Assembly: GCA_947568835.1 (NCBI GenBank)
Contig: OX387607.1
Location: 16,791,701-16,855,700, forward strand
Length of the DNA: 64,000 bases
Direction: 5' to 3'
DNA from: Protonemura montana
Lineage: Eukaryota > Arthropoda > Insecta > Plecoptera > Nemouridae
Shown here piece after piece: positions 1 through 9,879 of this stretch (the stretch's first letter is position 1; the number at the start of each line of letters is the position of its first letter). A program made the position numbers and the translations under genes. A model generated the notes under the pieces. It was not told where the DNA came from. It saw only the letters and a program-made list of their open reading frames with translations, and ran no database searches.

Positions 1-70
1 TTTAAGCTCCTCCCTTCTAGGCTAGGTTAGGTTTATAATCACCCAGCCATGTACCGACGACCAAAGAGAG
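1..70 (+). repeat. Fragment resembling the 3' part of the 5S-derived SINE
   Basis: The first 70 bases resemble the segment that follows the central domain in the better 5S-SINE copies: a cctcc block, a ctaggctaggttaggtt block, then a degraded accgacg stretch. Only this tail part is visible because the window starts here. The match is short and partly low-complexity. Confidence 0.3.
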
Positions 71-490
71 AATGTCCACAAACCATTATAATATTTTGTT
101 TTTTTTTAATGTTTTCCCACCAAAGGTTAACTGACGCTTTTAGAGCCTAAAATAACAAAACTTAATTACATTTTAAAATATTTTCTATTTTGGAAACAAA
201 TTATGAATGTAGGACGGTTATTCGCGAGAGCAAATACTCGTGTTAAAAAATCTTTTGAACAGCGCGACCTTTTTAAAAAATAAATACATTAAAAATTAAA
301 TAAAAAATAAAATATTTTTTATTGCTATCTGGAGGCTTTAAGACAGTAATTGCCTGACAATATCTCACTTAAAATCTTACGTCAGAGAATTACAAGGACC
401 AACAAACTCTAGCTTCATTGTAAACCAATCATTTTTTCCATATTTTCGAAACAACTTTCGGGATTTATTCTTTGATAATTAATTCAAAGA
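71..490. other. AT-rich DNA, no feature seen
   Basis: I see no gene, RNA or repeat in this AT-rich stretch between the SINE tail fragment and the first minisatellite. Confidence 0.5.
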
Positions 491-491
491 T

Positions 492-1276
492 GGAACCAGA
501 TATAAGACCAGATATAACCAGATATAAGACCAGATAAAACCAGATATAACCAGATATAACCAGATATAAGACCAGATATAACCAGATATAAGACCAGATA
601 TAACCAGATATAACCAGATATAACCAGATATAACCAGATATAACCAGATAGACGACCAGATAGACGACCAGATAGAACCAGATAGAACCAGATATAAGAC
701 CAGATATAACCAGATAGACGACCAGATAGAACCAGATAGAAGACCAGATAAAACCAGATAAAACCAGATATAAGACCAGATATAACCAGATATAACCAGA
801 TAGACGACCAGATAGACGACCAGATAGAACCAGATAGAAGACCAGATAAAACCAGATAAAACCAGATATAAGACCAGATATAACCAGATATAAGACCAGA
901 TATAACCAGATATAAGACCAGATATAACCAGATATAACCAGATATAACCAGATAGACGACCAGATAGACGACCAGATAGAACCAGATAGAACCAGATATA
1001 AGACCAGATATAACCAGATAGACGACCAGATAGAACCAGATAGAAGACCAGATAAAACCAGATAAAACCAGATATAAGACCAGATATAACCAGATATAAC
1101 CAGATAGACGACCAGATAGACGACCAGATAGAACCAGATAGAAGACCAGATAAAACCAGATAAAACCAGATATAAGACCAGATATAACCAGATATAACCA
1201 GATATAAGACCAGATATAAGACCAGATATAACCAGATAGACGACCAGATAAAACCAGATATAACCAGTTAGAAGAT
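492..1276. repeat. Compound minisatellite of 10-bp and 12-bp units (accagata core)
   Basis: About 785 bp of accagata-based units. Ten-base forms (accagatata, accagataaa, accagataga) are mixed with twelve-base forms that carry an extra ag or cg (accagatataag, accagatagacg). Blocks of about 65-120 bp recur in the same order, for example at 700-780, 800-870 and 1020-1080, so units have also been amplified as longer higher-order blocks. It is non-coding. Confidence 0.95.
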
Positions 1277-1279
1277 GGA

Positions 1280-1630
1280 AACCTAACCTAGCAACGCCAG
1301 GTCGTATCCATTATAATCTCATTGCATTATAAACTCCCCATTTCACCTTTCAAATACAGAAACTGCAGGGCATTTTTTCCCCAAGAATACATTTTCTAAA
1401 CCGAACATCTCGTCGCTCGTTTCAGAATTGCAGACAACGCATTGCAATCCAATTCAATTGCTTTTTTGTTACTTCCTTACCTCGTACAGCAGGTAATATT
1501 GGAAAGCAATTTCCACGAGAAATTTAACAAATGTAACGACACACTTTGATAAATTAAATCCACTTGTAATTTGCAAGCAATTTCATTAAATATTAAGTAA
1601 AACCATCGAGTTTATAGATACGGTAAGAGG
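1280..1630. other. Unique-looking DNA, no feature seen
   Basis: I find no gene or repeat between the first minisatellite and the 5S SINE copy. Confidence 0.5.
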
Positions 1631-1635
1631 GCCAG

Positions 1636-1722
1636 TGTTAGTGATAAACTTTCTGCTGAGCAAACGAGGCCGGCAACACGTGGTAACGGTATGTGCCACC
1701 CGATGGCGCTTGCGGTCGTCTT
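1636..1722 (+). repeat. Short dispersed repeat (gaggccggcaacacgtg box)
   Basis: This segment matches 7396-7475 over about 75 bases, including ctgctgagcaaacgaggccg, the next bases caacacgtg, and a later gcgcttgc-gtcgtc stretch. In both places it abuts a 5S-SINE copy, but in opposite relative orientation. It is therefore probably a separate repeat rather than part of the SINE. Confidence 0.6.
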
Positions 1723-1724
1723 TT

Positions 1725-2262
1725 TTAAAAAATCTCAGGTCAGGTATTGGATGGGTGACCATCATACACATGACCATCATATACATGACCATCATACACA
1801 TGACCAACATACACATGACCATCATATACATGACCATCATACACATGACCATCATACACATGACCATCATACACATGACCATCATACACATGACCATCAT
1901 ACACATGACCAACATACACATGACCATCATACACATGACCATCATACACATGACCATCATACACCTGACCATCATACACATGACCATCATACACCTGACC
2001 ATCATACACATGACCATCATATACATGACCATCATACACATGACCATCATACACATGACCATCATACACATGACCATCCTACACATGACCATCTTAACCC
2101 GATGCCGGCTACGTGCCGGCACTGGGTTTCCCCTCCTCATTTCTAGGCTAGGTTAGGTTCATCATCATCTTCATCGTCATCCACTCATTCACCGACGCCA
2201 TTAGACCCGTGCCGCATGGCCAGATGTTAAAACAGTGCGTCGTTAAACACCACTAATGAATA
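1725..2262 (+). mobile_element. 5S rRNA-derived SINE copy with an internal 15-bp expansion
   Basis: It starts with the 5S box-C-like stretch tcaggtattggatgggtgac, then a 15-bp array (1748-2096), then the SINE 3' part: gtgccggcactgggtttccc, ctaggctaggttaggttcat, a gacgccattagac block, and the end aaaacagtgcgtcgttaaac. The rRNA head and the central gtccttcggaaggg domain seen in the other copies are missing, so this copy is internally deleted. Compare 6506-7360, 16205-17670, 27925-28775 and 36850-37515. Confidence 0.85.
1748..2096. repeat. 15-bp minisatellite inside the 5S SINE
   Basis: About 23 copies of tgaccatcatacaca with a few substitutions (aacata, atatac, cacctg). The unit is identical to the bases that follow the 5S box C in every other copy of this SINE, so it grew from a short internal piece of the element. 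Since 15 is a multiple of 3, all frames without a stop stay open. The histidine-rich and methionine-rich open frames here are therefore artefacts. Confidence 0.95.
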
Positions 2263-2420
2263 AATAAAGGTTAATTGAGCGTATAATCCATCTCAAATGC
2301 GAGAAATCGGCGAGAAATATCTGCGAGACTCCATCTTGTAGAATCCACCATTTTTTCGCTATAAAGAAGTAAAATGGCGGCTATTTTGCACAAAGATCGT
2401 TCACCAGTAGCGCAACGGCA
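2255..2420. repeat. Weak dispersed repeat (taattgag...caaatgcgag)
   Basis: The stretch aaggttaattgagcgtataa, then ccatctcaaatgcgagaa, recurs in diverged form at 3475-3560, 7545-7600 and 19527-19600. The copies are short and diverged, and I cannot assign the family. Confidence 0.45.
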
Positions 2421-2944
2421 ATAAACAACAACAACTTGTAGCTTGATACGTGTTTTATTTTAACAATCAATTAAGAAGGTGTTAAAATGCGTTTGGTATC
2501 GACTTGGAATGTTGATTGAGTCAACGCCCACGTGTCAAGCGGCATCAAAGCAGGAATTGTTGAGTGAAATAACTAAGGTATGTCCCGTGTTATTACAAAG
2601 GATTGAACTTGAGATGAGATCTCCCATAAGAATCTTGAATCCCAATGACTCAGCATTTTCTAGTGACAGAAACAGGTTTAGACCAAATTATAGCCATGTT
2701 TTGTTAAACAGTCTTTAGTTCTCTTTAGTGCTTGGAATCTAACAATAAATATCTAAAAAAATATATACTCATTACTTCAATGAGGTCCAATTGAAAGTCA
2801 AGTAGAATTGCTTTCCAACAAAGCAAATAAATAAAGAAAAAAAAAATCTATAATAGCGTAGTTACATATTTCTTTAGATTCACTTGATTTCAAAATGAAA
2901 TTACTACAATTGAGTCAAAAATACAAAATTAAAATCTTTTTTTT
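2421..2944. other. AT-rich DNA, no supported gene
   Basis: A 79-codon open frame lies at 2479-2718, but it shows no recognisable domain and I do not call it a gene. Confidence 0.4.
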
Positions 2945-2945
2945 T

Positions 2946-3100
2946 AGAAAAACTATTTGAAATGGGTTTTGAATGCTAAGTAAAGGGCTACTAAATTTCG
3001 GAAATTTAGTAGCCCTTTACTTAGCTTTCAAAACCCATTTCAAATAGTTTTTCTAAAAACTTGTGCTAAGGATAAATCAAGTAGACATGAGTCTAAAAAC
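2946..3100. repeat. Family-B element rearranged into a near-perfect hairpin
   Basis: Bases 2946-2998 and 3003-3055 are inverted copies of about 53 bp, differing at one position and separated by four bases. Each arm is the aaaactatttgaaatgggtt / gaatgctaagtaaagg end of dispersed family B. The right arm is followed by the family-B flank (gtgctaaggataaatcaagt, then agacatgagtctaaaaacc). A similar hairpin is at 42260-42382. Confidence 0.9.
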
Positions 3101-3474
3101 CATCATAAAATTAAAATCGTTCGCTTTTTAGCATTTTATAAAATAGCATCCCCTTAACTTAGCTTTGAGCGCTGACACCATCTTGCGGTAAGCTTTGCGT
3201 GGGTTTTTTTTTAGCTTTTTTTTTAGCAGCTTTTTAAAGTGAAACGTTGCTGGTGACAGCTGGCTTTTGTGACGTCACTGTGACGTATATTTGAGCGGGA
3301 AGCGAAGTGAAAATGCGGTAAGAAATGCAAGGAGTGAAGTTGAGACGAGATGAGTTAAACGATGATAAATTATCTGACTTTTTGTTTCAAGTATCGCAGC
3401 TTTAATTCTAAACTGTGGTCGTCATTTTTAACAAAACTCTGTTAAAATGTCGGTGAATGTTTATTAATTGTTGA

Positions 3475-3560
3475 GGTTAGCAGAAATAAAGATTAATTGA
3501 GTGTAAACCAGTTTCAAATGCGAGTAATTTGCGAGAAAAAGCGAAAAAAAAAATTATGGT
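3475..3560. repeat. Weak dispersed repeat (taattgag...caaatgcgag)
   Basis: Second, better-preserved copy of the repeat at 2255: aaagattaattgagtgtaaa, then ccagtttcaaatgcgagtaa. Confidence 0.4.
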
Positions 3561-3611
3561 TCAAAGAGCGATCGCTATTTTGTCACTAAATTAGTGGGTC
3601 TGATGGTAAAC

Positions 3612-3812
3612 TTATGTAAACTTAGCACTAGTTTTAACAAAAACTATTTCAACTGGGTTTTGAATGCTAAGTGAAGAACAACTAAATTTCCCAACGTTTC
3701 GTAACTTGTACCTGTTACTTTATCAAGGGTAAGAGCAGTCCTGACAATTTTCCAATAACAAAGTTAGTTGTCCTTTACTTAGCATTCAAAACCCATTTCA
3801 AATAATTTTTTT
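3612..3812. mobile_element. Family-B element with inverted ends, MITE-like
   Basis: The left end aaaaactatttcaactgggt / tttgaatgctaagtgaagaa is inverted at the right end as ctttacttagcattcaaaac / ccatttcaaataatttt. The arms are about 45 bp around a core containing caacgtttcgtaacttgtac and ttatcaagggtaagagcagt. It has no coding capacity. Relatives lie at 9612-9877, 18648-18895 and 35708-35940. Confidence 0.75.
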
Positions 3813-4196
3813 TTTTTTTTAAATGAGTCGGTTGTTCGGCGATTTCCTCAAAGACAGTTAAACCGTGTGATAAAGAAGTTGGCGATTTTTTATAATGAAA
3901 TGAAATTGCTTACAAATGACGGAAGTTGTTTTCTTCGATATGTGGCCGCCATTTTGTTAGTTGTGTAAAGCAGCTTACACTAATAAATGCGAGCGTAAAT
4001 TCTCTAGCGAGGAAAATAAAACATTAACTGAGTTTCAGTGGTGAGCATCTAAAGGATGTGATTGTCGGGAAAAATATAAATTTATGTTTTCCTCTCGATT
4101 CTTCATTGAAATGCTAAAAATTGCATAAAGTTGCAAATAAAATCCCAACCCCAACGAATCAGCGATACTTTTTCATGGTTTAAAAAGCTCAAATCA
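3813..4196. other. AT-rich DNA, no feature seen
   Basis: No gene or clear repeat was found between the family-B element and the C-rich array. Confidence 0.45.
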
Positions 4197-4200
4197 CAAT

Positions 4201-4392
4201 CCTATCCCCACCCTCCATCACCCCTCACTCCTGTCTCTCCCGATAATCCTATCCCCACCCTCCATCACCCCTCACTCCTGTCTCTCCCGATAATCCTATC
4301 CCCACCCTCCATCACCCCTCACTCCTGTCTCTCCCGATAATCCTATCCCCACCCTCCATCACCCCTCACTCCTGTCTCTCCCGATAATCCTA
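4201..4392. repeat. 47-bp C-rich minisatellite, four copies
   Basis: Four virtually identical 47-bp units start at 4201, 4248, 4295 and 4342 (cctatccccaccctccatca, then cccctcactcctgtctctcc, cgataat). The plus strand is strongly C-rich with many CCC runs. Two long pure-C runs follow near 4473-4490 and 4540-4558. The proline-rich open frame is a repeat artefact. Confidence 0.95.
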
Positions 4393-4704
4393 TCAATTCA
4401 TGGCCCGCTATAATCTCGGTACTTCTATCACTGTACCGGATATATTGTCGAACTCCCTGACGTCCCGTGCCAACCCCCCCCCCCCCCCCCTTCCAGCCCC
4501 CACCCACCCCCCTTCCAGACAACACGGGTCACAGCGGAACTTCCCCCCCCCCCCCCCCTCCTGCTTCGTTGGTCACCTCTGACCCAGCGCCGATCACGTG
4601 CCATTTAAGAAATCACTGTACTTTACTGTAGTGAGCTTTGAAGCTAGTTTTAAAGGTCGTTGCTTGCCACTTTATTGGTTTTTTGAGTGTCTCGATTTCT
4701 TGAT

Positions 4705-5710
4705 TTAGGTTAGGTTAGGTTAGGTTAGGTTAGGTTAGGTTAGGTTAGGTTAGGTTAGGTTAGGTTAGGTTAGGTTAGGTTAGGTTAGGTTAGGTTGGGT
4801 TGGGTTGGGTTGGGTTGGGTTGGGTCGGGATGGGTCGGGTTGGGTCGGGTTGGGTCGGGTCGGGTCGGGTCGGATCGGGTTGGGTCGGGTTTGGTCGGGT
4901 TGGGTCGGGTTGGGTCGGATCAGGTCGGGTCGGTTTGGGTCGGGTCGGGTCGGGTCGGGTCGGGTCGGGTAGGGTCGGGTCGGTCGGGTCGGGTCGGGTC
5001 GGGTCGGGTCGGGTCGGGTCGGGTCGGGTCGGGTCGGGTCGGGTCGGGTCGGGTCGGGTCGGGTCGGGTCGGATCGGGTCGGGTCGGGTCGGGTCGGGTT
5101 GGGTCGGGTTGGGTTGGGTTGGGTTGGGTTGGGTTGGGTTGGGTGTGGTTGGGTTGGGTTGGGTTGGGTTGGGTTGGGTTGGGTTGGGTTGGGTTGGGTG
5201 TGGTTGGGTGTGGTGTGGTTGGGTTGGGGTGGGTTGGGTTGGGTTGGGTTGGGTTGGGTTGGGTTGGGTTGGGTTGGGTTGGGTTGGGTTGGGTTGGGTG
5301 GGTTGAGTTAGGTTAGGTTAGGTTTGGGTAGGTTAGGTTAGGTTAGGATAGGTATGGTATGGTTAGGTTAGGTTGGGTTAGGTTAGGTATGGTATGGTTC
5401 GGTTAGATTAGGTTAGGTTAGGTTAGGTTAGGTTAGGTATGGTTAGGTATGGTCAGGTATGGTTAGGTTAGGTTTGGATAGGTTAGGTTAGTTTATGTAA
5501 GGTTAGGTTAGGTTCGGTTAGGTTTGGTTAGGTTAGGTTCGGTTAGGTTAGGTTAGGTTTGGTAAGGTTAGGTTAGGTTAGGTTAGGTTTGGTTAGGTTA
5601 GGTTAGGTTAGTTTAGGTTAGGTTAGGTTAGGTTTGGTTAGGTTAGGTTAGGTTAGGTTAGGTTATGTAAGGTTAGGTTAGGTTCGGTTAGGTTAGGTTA
5701 GGTATGGCTG
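4705..5710 (+). repeat. Interstitial arthropod telomere array (TTAGG) with nested variants
   Basis: Pure TTAGG runs from 4705 to about 4795. It is followed by TTGGG, then mixed TTGGG/TCGGG, then almost pure TCGGG (about 4855-5100). The series then returns through TTGGG (about 5100-5300) to degenerate TTAGG (about 5305-5710, with ttcgg, tatgg and tttgg variants). All units are G-rich on the plus strand. TTAGG is the ancestral arthropod telomere repeat. With about 58 kb of other DNA downstream this is an internal block, unless the scaffold is close to a chromosome end. The Gly/Val/Trp-rich open frames are artefacts. Confidence 0.95.
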
Positions 5711-5712
5711 TT

Positions 5713-6500
5713 TTTTATCCAGAGAGGTAAGTGCATAAAGTGCTTAAAATAAGTGAAATAGCATGTACCGCATGAATCTATATTTAAAAATGAAATTCCA
5801 CGGATTATTTCTTCAAATTAACTGGCAAACAAAAGAATTCAGCTGCAAGGCGAAACTGATGTTGCACCAATTTTCGTTCCGATTATTTCTAATATTTTCC
5901 CCGAATTTCACCCGAAAAGAAAACTGCTCTGATTGTATTTTCGCTGACCGGAAAAGCCGTTACGAGAACAAATCTCTCTTCTACATTTAACATATGGTTT
6001 CCTTATCGAATAAAAAGCAACAAATCAAAAGATAAGCTACATTAACCCCGAGTGCTGGGAAAATTATGCCAACAGGATTTCACGTTTTATAGTTGATCTA
6101 AATCGAGTCATTTCATTGAACGCAATCGGTTTTCCTAATGACACACATAAATTACTTCGACCAGAAATTCATATTAAAAATAAACACAATTTTACCACGT
6201 CCAGTTCCGTTTGGCGTTGATTTAACAATTGCTTATCGAAGTTAACCGACATCGAGAACTGCGGCTCGATTCCAGGATAACAACGATCTAATTTATGAAA
6301 TGAACTTGGTTACATAATGTGACGTCATCAAGTGGTTTCAAGAATCTGCTTGGTGGTCCAACTTTCAAGCAGACGAAGCGTTGCAGCTCTTTGGGCCAAA
6401 GAAAATCTTTGTCTCCCAAATTCACTGACGATGACATAATTAATCGGGAAAGATTTTTCAGCGTTTCCCTTTCTTTATTTGTGGTGTTTAACTTAGCACT
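5713..6500. other. AT-rich DNA, no supported gene
   Basis: Several short open frames under 80 codons, none with recognisable features. Confidence 0.4.
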
Positions 6501-6505
6501 GTTTT

Positions 6506-7360
6506 GACATCTAGCCATGCGGCACTGATCTAATGGCGTCGGTGAATGTGTGGATGATGATGAACCTAACCTAGACTAGAAGGGAGGAGGGGAAACCCGG
6601 TGCCGGCACGTAGCCTACTCCTGTCGAAGACCAAGGGGACCACCGGCTTAAAGTCCCTTCCGAAGGACGGTACAATGCGAACAACAGGATTCCTCCACAA
6701 ATCCATGCTGTCGAGAGGTTGATAAGCAAGGCGAGTGAAGTTGCTGTACTAACTTTCATCCCTCCAACCTCTCTCCCGAACAGAACTGGTCATGTGTATG
6801 ATGGTCACCCATCCAATACGGTGACTCAGCGCAGTGTTGCTTAACTTTCATCCCTCCAACCTCTCTCCCGAACAGAACTGGTCATGTGTATGATGGTCAC
6901 CCATACAATACCTGACCCAGCGCAGTGTTGCTTAACTTTCATCCCTCCAACCTCTCTCCCGAACAGAACTGGTCATGTGTATGATGGTCACCCATACAAT
7001 ACCTGACCCAGCGCAGTGTTGCTTAACTTTCATCCCTCCAACCTCTCTCCCGAACAGAACTGGTCATGTGTATGATGGTCACCCATCCAATACCTGACCC
7101 AGCGCAGTGTTGCTTAACTTTCATCCCTCCAACCTCTCTCCCGAACAGAACTGGTCATGTGTATGATGGTCACCCATCCAATACCTGACCCAGCGCAGTG
7201 TTGCTTAACTTTCATCCCTCCAACCTCTCTCCCGAACAGAACTGGTCATGTGTATGATGGTCACCCATCTAATACCTGACCCAGCGCAGTGCTGCTTAAC
7301 TTCGGTGATCTCATGTGAACCAATGTTTCCAACACGACCAACTGTTTGGGGCGCTTCGCA
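6506..7360 (-). mobile_element. 5S rRNA-derived SINE with six tandem 5S-like units
   Basis: On the minus strand the head (about 7360-7296) reads like 5S rRNA up to gagatcaccgaag. It is followed by six 91-bp units (7295-6750), each carrying ttaagcaacactgcgctggg, then tcaggtattggatgggtgac. These correspond to 5S internal control boxes A, IE and C. Next come the central domain with gtccttcggaagggac, a gccggcaccgggtttcccct stretch, and the tail ending in agtgctaagttaaacaccac. It would be transcribed by Pol III from a type-1 internal promoter, and it does not code for protein. Confidence 0.92.
6750..7295 (-). repeat. Six 91-bp 5S-like units
   Basis: The unit borders (ttaactttc on the plus strand) fall at 6841, 6932, 7023, 7114 and 7205, exactly 91 bp apart. 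Units differ by only a few substitutions, for example tacaatacc versus tccaatacc. Confidence 0.95.
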
Positions 7361-7395
7361 TTGACTTTACAGATAGTCACGAGTCCCAGTGCTAA

Positions 7396-7475
7396 CGTGA
7401 AACTTACTGCTGAGCAAACGAGGCCGGCAACACGTGTTTACGGTCGTGAACACCAGATAGCGCTTGCAGCCGTCC
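7396..7475 (+). repeat. Short dispersed repeat (gaggccggcaacacgtg box)
   Basis: Second copy of the repeat at 1636-1722, sharing ctgctgagcaaacgaggccg, caacacgtg and the gcgcttgca-gccgtc end. It lies just beyond the 5' end of the minus-strand SINE. Confidence 0.6.
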
Positions 7476-7544
7476 ATTTGAAATAAACTTCGATAATGAA
7501 ATAATTACAACTGAAAATATCGATACATGTTTATTTCAAGTTGA

Positions 7545-7600
7545 GGTTAGCACTAATGAAGATTAATAATTTACTACAAACCAGACTCAATCGAAATCAA
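7545..7600. repeat. Weak dispersed repeat (gcactaatgaagattaat)
   Basis: A diverged copy of the repeat at 2255 and 3475: gttgaggttagcactaatga, then agattaat and caaaccagactcaa. Confidence 0.35.
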
Positions 7601-9610
7601 AGATCTTGAAACTTAATCTTTGATCGAGCACAGTTTTTGTCGGTATTTTCATAGAAATCGGTCGGTAATTTTCAAGAATATTCAAGTTCGCCATCGGTAG
7701 GGGACCCCGACTTAACCTATAAACCCAAGGCTTGACGGGATCGGAGACAAAGTCAAAACATTATCTAACCAACATTTGTATAAACACAACATAACCTCAC
7801 TAATAATTATTTAAGTAACATTAAAATTCAAAACATAAACTGCTCTGAAGCAATAAATATAAAATTTCACGTGGACGTGCGACATGGATTCGGTAGTTTT
7901 TGTTCACAAACTGCATAAGAAACTATCGACCGATTGACCTGTAAAAACTTAACAAGATTCAGTAAAAACGAGGCCCACTGCGAGCTTGAACTAAGAATCA
8001 CCTGCTGGCATATTTTATTTCCTGAATCACGCACACTTTGAGTGTCTCACGCACTATTTGAGTGACTCACGCGTCACGCATTTCGTTGGAGATGACATGA
8101 GACGATCATTAGTGAAAGGTCACGGAATCAGTTTGAATAGCCGAGCTAAAAATAGCCTCCATAAGAAAGTGGTAATTTAATTTCGGTTCATTTCGCGTAG
8201 GTTTCGCGTTGGTTGTGCAATTTAAGGGTGAATGGGGGAACAAATGACAGTTGATTAGCAAAGCAGTGGGGAGATCACTTTTAATTTCAAGTTCATGTAG
8301 TGGATTCAACTAACGTATCTTTTTACTCTCACTTGTTGATATATTTTCAATTTAATCTTATTTATTCGAAATGAAGGTTGTAGCTCATCTTCAGCCAGGA
8401 CAAATGCATATTTTGAAACAATAGAAAAGAACCATTTGCAGTTACAGAAAGCAAATCTCCTCATTGTTAAGAAAGTACCTTCATATGCAGGCTGGTTATT
8501 TTACAATGTACTGACATTAGAACTGAAAGATAAGAATGAATGTGATTTTAAACCAAGACTAAAGAATTATCTCATTGAACTTTGTTTTTACAAAATTGAC
8601 AGGTTTTAAATCTTCCATACAAATGTAAAATGACAATTCCTTGTCGCACAATGTGTTTCTGTGGGAAAAAAAATAAGTATTTATATTTCTTGGTATCTAA
8701 TTTATCAAATTAATTAGCTTAGATCTTTCCTTCAGGAAATCAGGTGAAAAAAAATGTTAAAGCAACTTTTATGCAATTGTTCATTAATTTCCAGTGCCAT
8801 GGTTTGATGATTTAATGTGTTCCAATGTTTTGACATAAGAGATTTGCGGCTGTAAAAAAGGGTCTAAAATTTCAAAAGATTTTAAAACTTTCATAGGTTC
8901 TAAAACCTCTTCTTTTCGGAACGAAACCGTAGAAAACGCCAAATTAATTGCCCGTTAATTTATTTTTAAAAACCTTGACAAATATAAGTCATAAATATCA
9001 TTTATCTGGCAGCAATTCATCGATTTTATTGATGCATCATCTCCATGACACATTCCAGGATAATCCAGAGTTCAGATCTCCTGTCACAGGACATAAAAAC
9101 AGGACTCTCATCCCATTTGCTCGCTGCCCAAATTAGATTCACTTGCACCAAAACTAATTGGCACCAACTACGATGAATCGATCTAATTTATTACAAATGC
9201 AAACACCGTGAAACAGCACGAACAGCACAAACAGCACAAACAGCTTTTCAAAGTGACAACAAGCTCAGCTAATCGAGTGTTAAATATCTGAGCTCAAAGG
9301 ATGCCACACTTAAAATGCATGAGCTGTGTATATGGTGTACCAGGATGATATTAAATGAGATGTTGTCATTGTTTGGTTGTCACATATGTTAATTGTTCAT
9401 GTTAATCAGGTGCTGGTATTCTGAACAGGGATAATAGATGGGGATGTGGAACACAAAGGACCTCTGTTAATCGGTCCCGCAGGAGGGATTTTCAAAATTG
9501 ACATCAAATCTGTCAGGCATTTCAGGGATTATATCGGGTTATGCACTAAACGTACGCAGAATTGGGCAGAATTGACGCTCTGAATATTTTCGAAAATACA
9601 AAATACGTTC
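7601..9610. other. AT-rich DNA, no supported gene
   Basis: No coding exon is recognised. A short acagcacaaacagcacaaac run occurs near 9215-9245, and a gactcacgcg-type imperfect repeat near 8040-8080. Open frames are under 70 codons and featureless. Confidence 0.4.
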
Positions 9611-9611
9611 G

Positions 9612-9877
9612 TTTTTAAGTTATTGACACTGATTATTTTACTAAGATGCATTTAGGAAGCTTGAACTTGGTAATTGTTATAATTTTTTGTGGTTCTTTTG
9701 TTATCGGAAAATTGTCAGGACTGCTTTTACCCTTGATAAAGTAACAGGTACAAGTTACAAAACGTTGGGAAATTAAGTTGTTCTTCACTTAGCATTGAAA
9801 ACCCAGTTGAAATAGTTTTTGTTAAAACTAGTGCTAAGTTTAGATCAAGTAGACATGAGTCTAAAAACTATTTTAAC
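9612..9877 (-). mobile_element. Dispersed family-B element, long form
   Basis: Matches 18648-18895 and 35708-35940 in reverse orientation. Shared blocks are ttaagttattgacactgatt (with a diverged 5' edge), gatgcatttaggaagcttga, cttggtaattgttataattt, acccttgataaagtaacagg, cacttagcattgaaaaccca and the tagacatgagtctaaaaac end. Non-coding; superfamily unknown. Confidence 0.8.
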
Positions 9878-9879
9878 TA

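Noticed and set aside
1586-2156. His-rich or Met/Val-rich proteins on either strand
   Set aside because: Produced by the 15-bp repeat inside a SINE; not conserved in other SINE copies.
4795-5316. Gly/Val/Trp-rich frames
   Set aside because: Translation of telomere-like TTGGG/TCGGG repeats in all frames.
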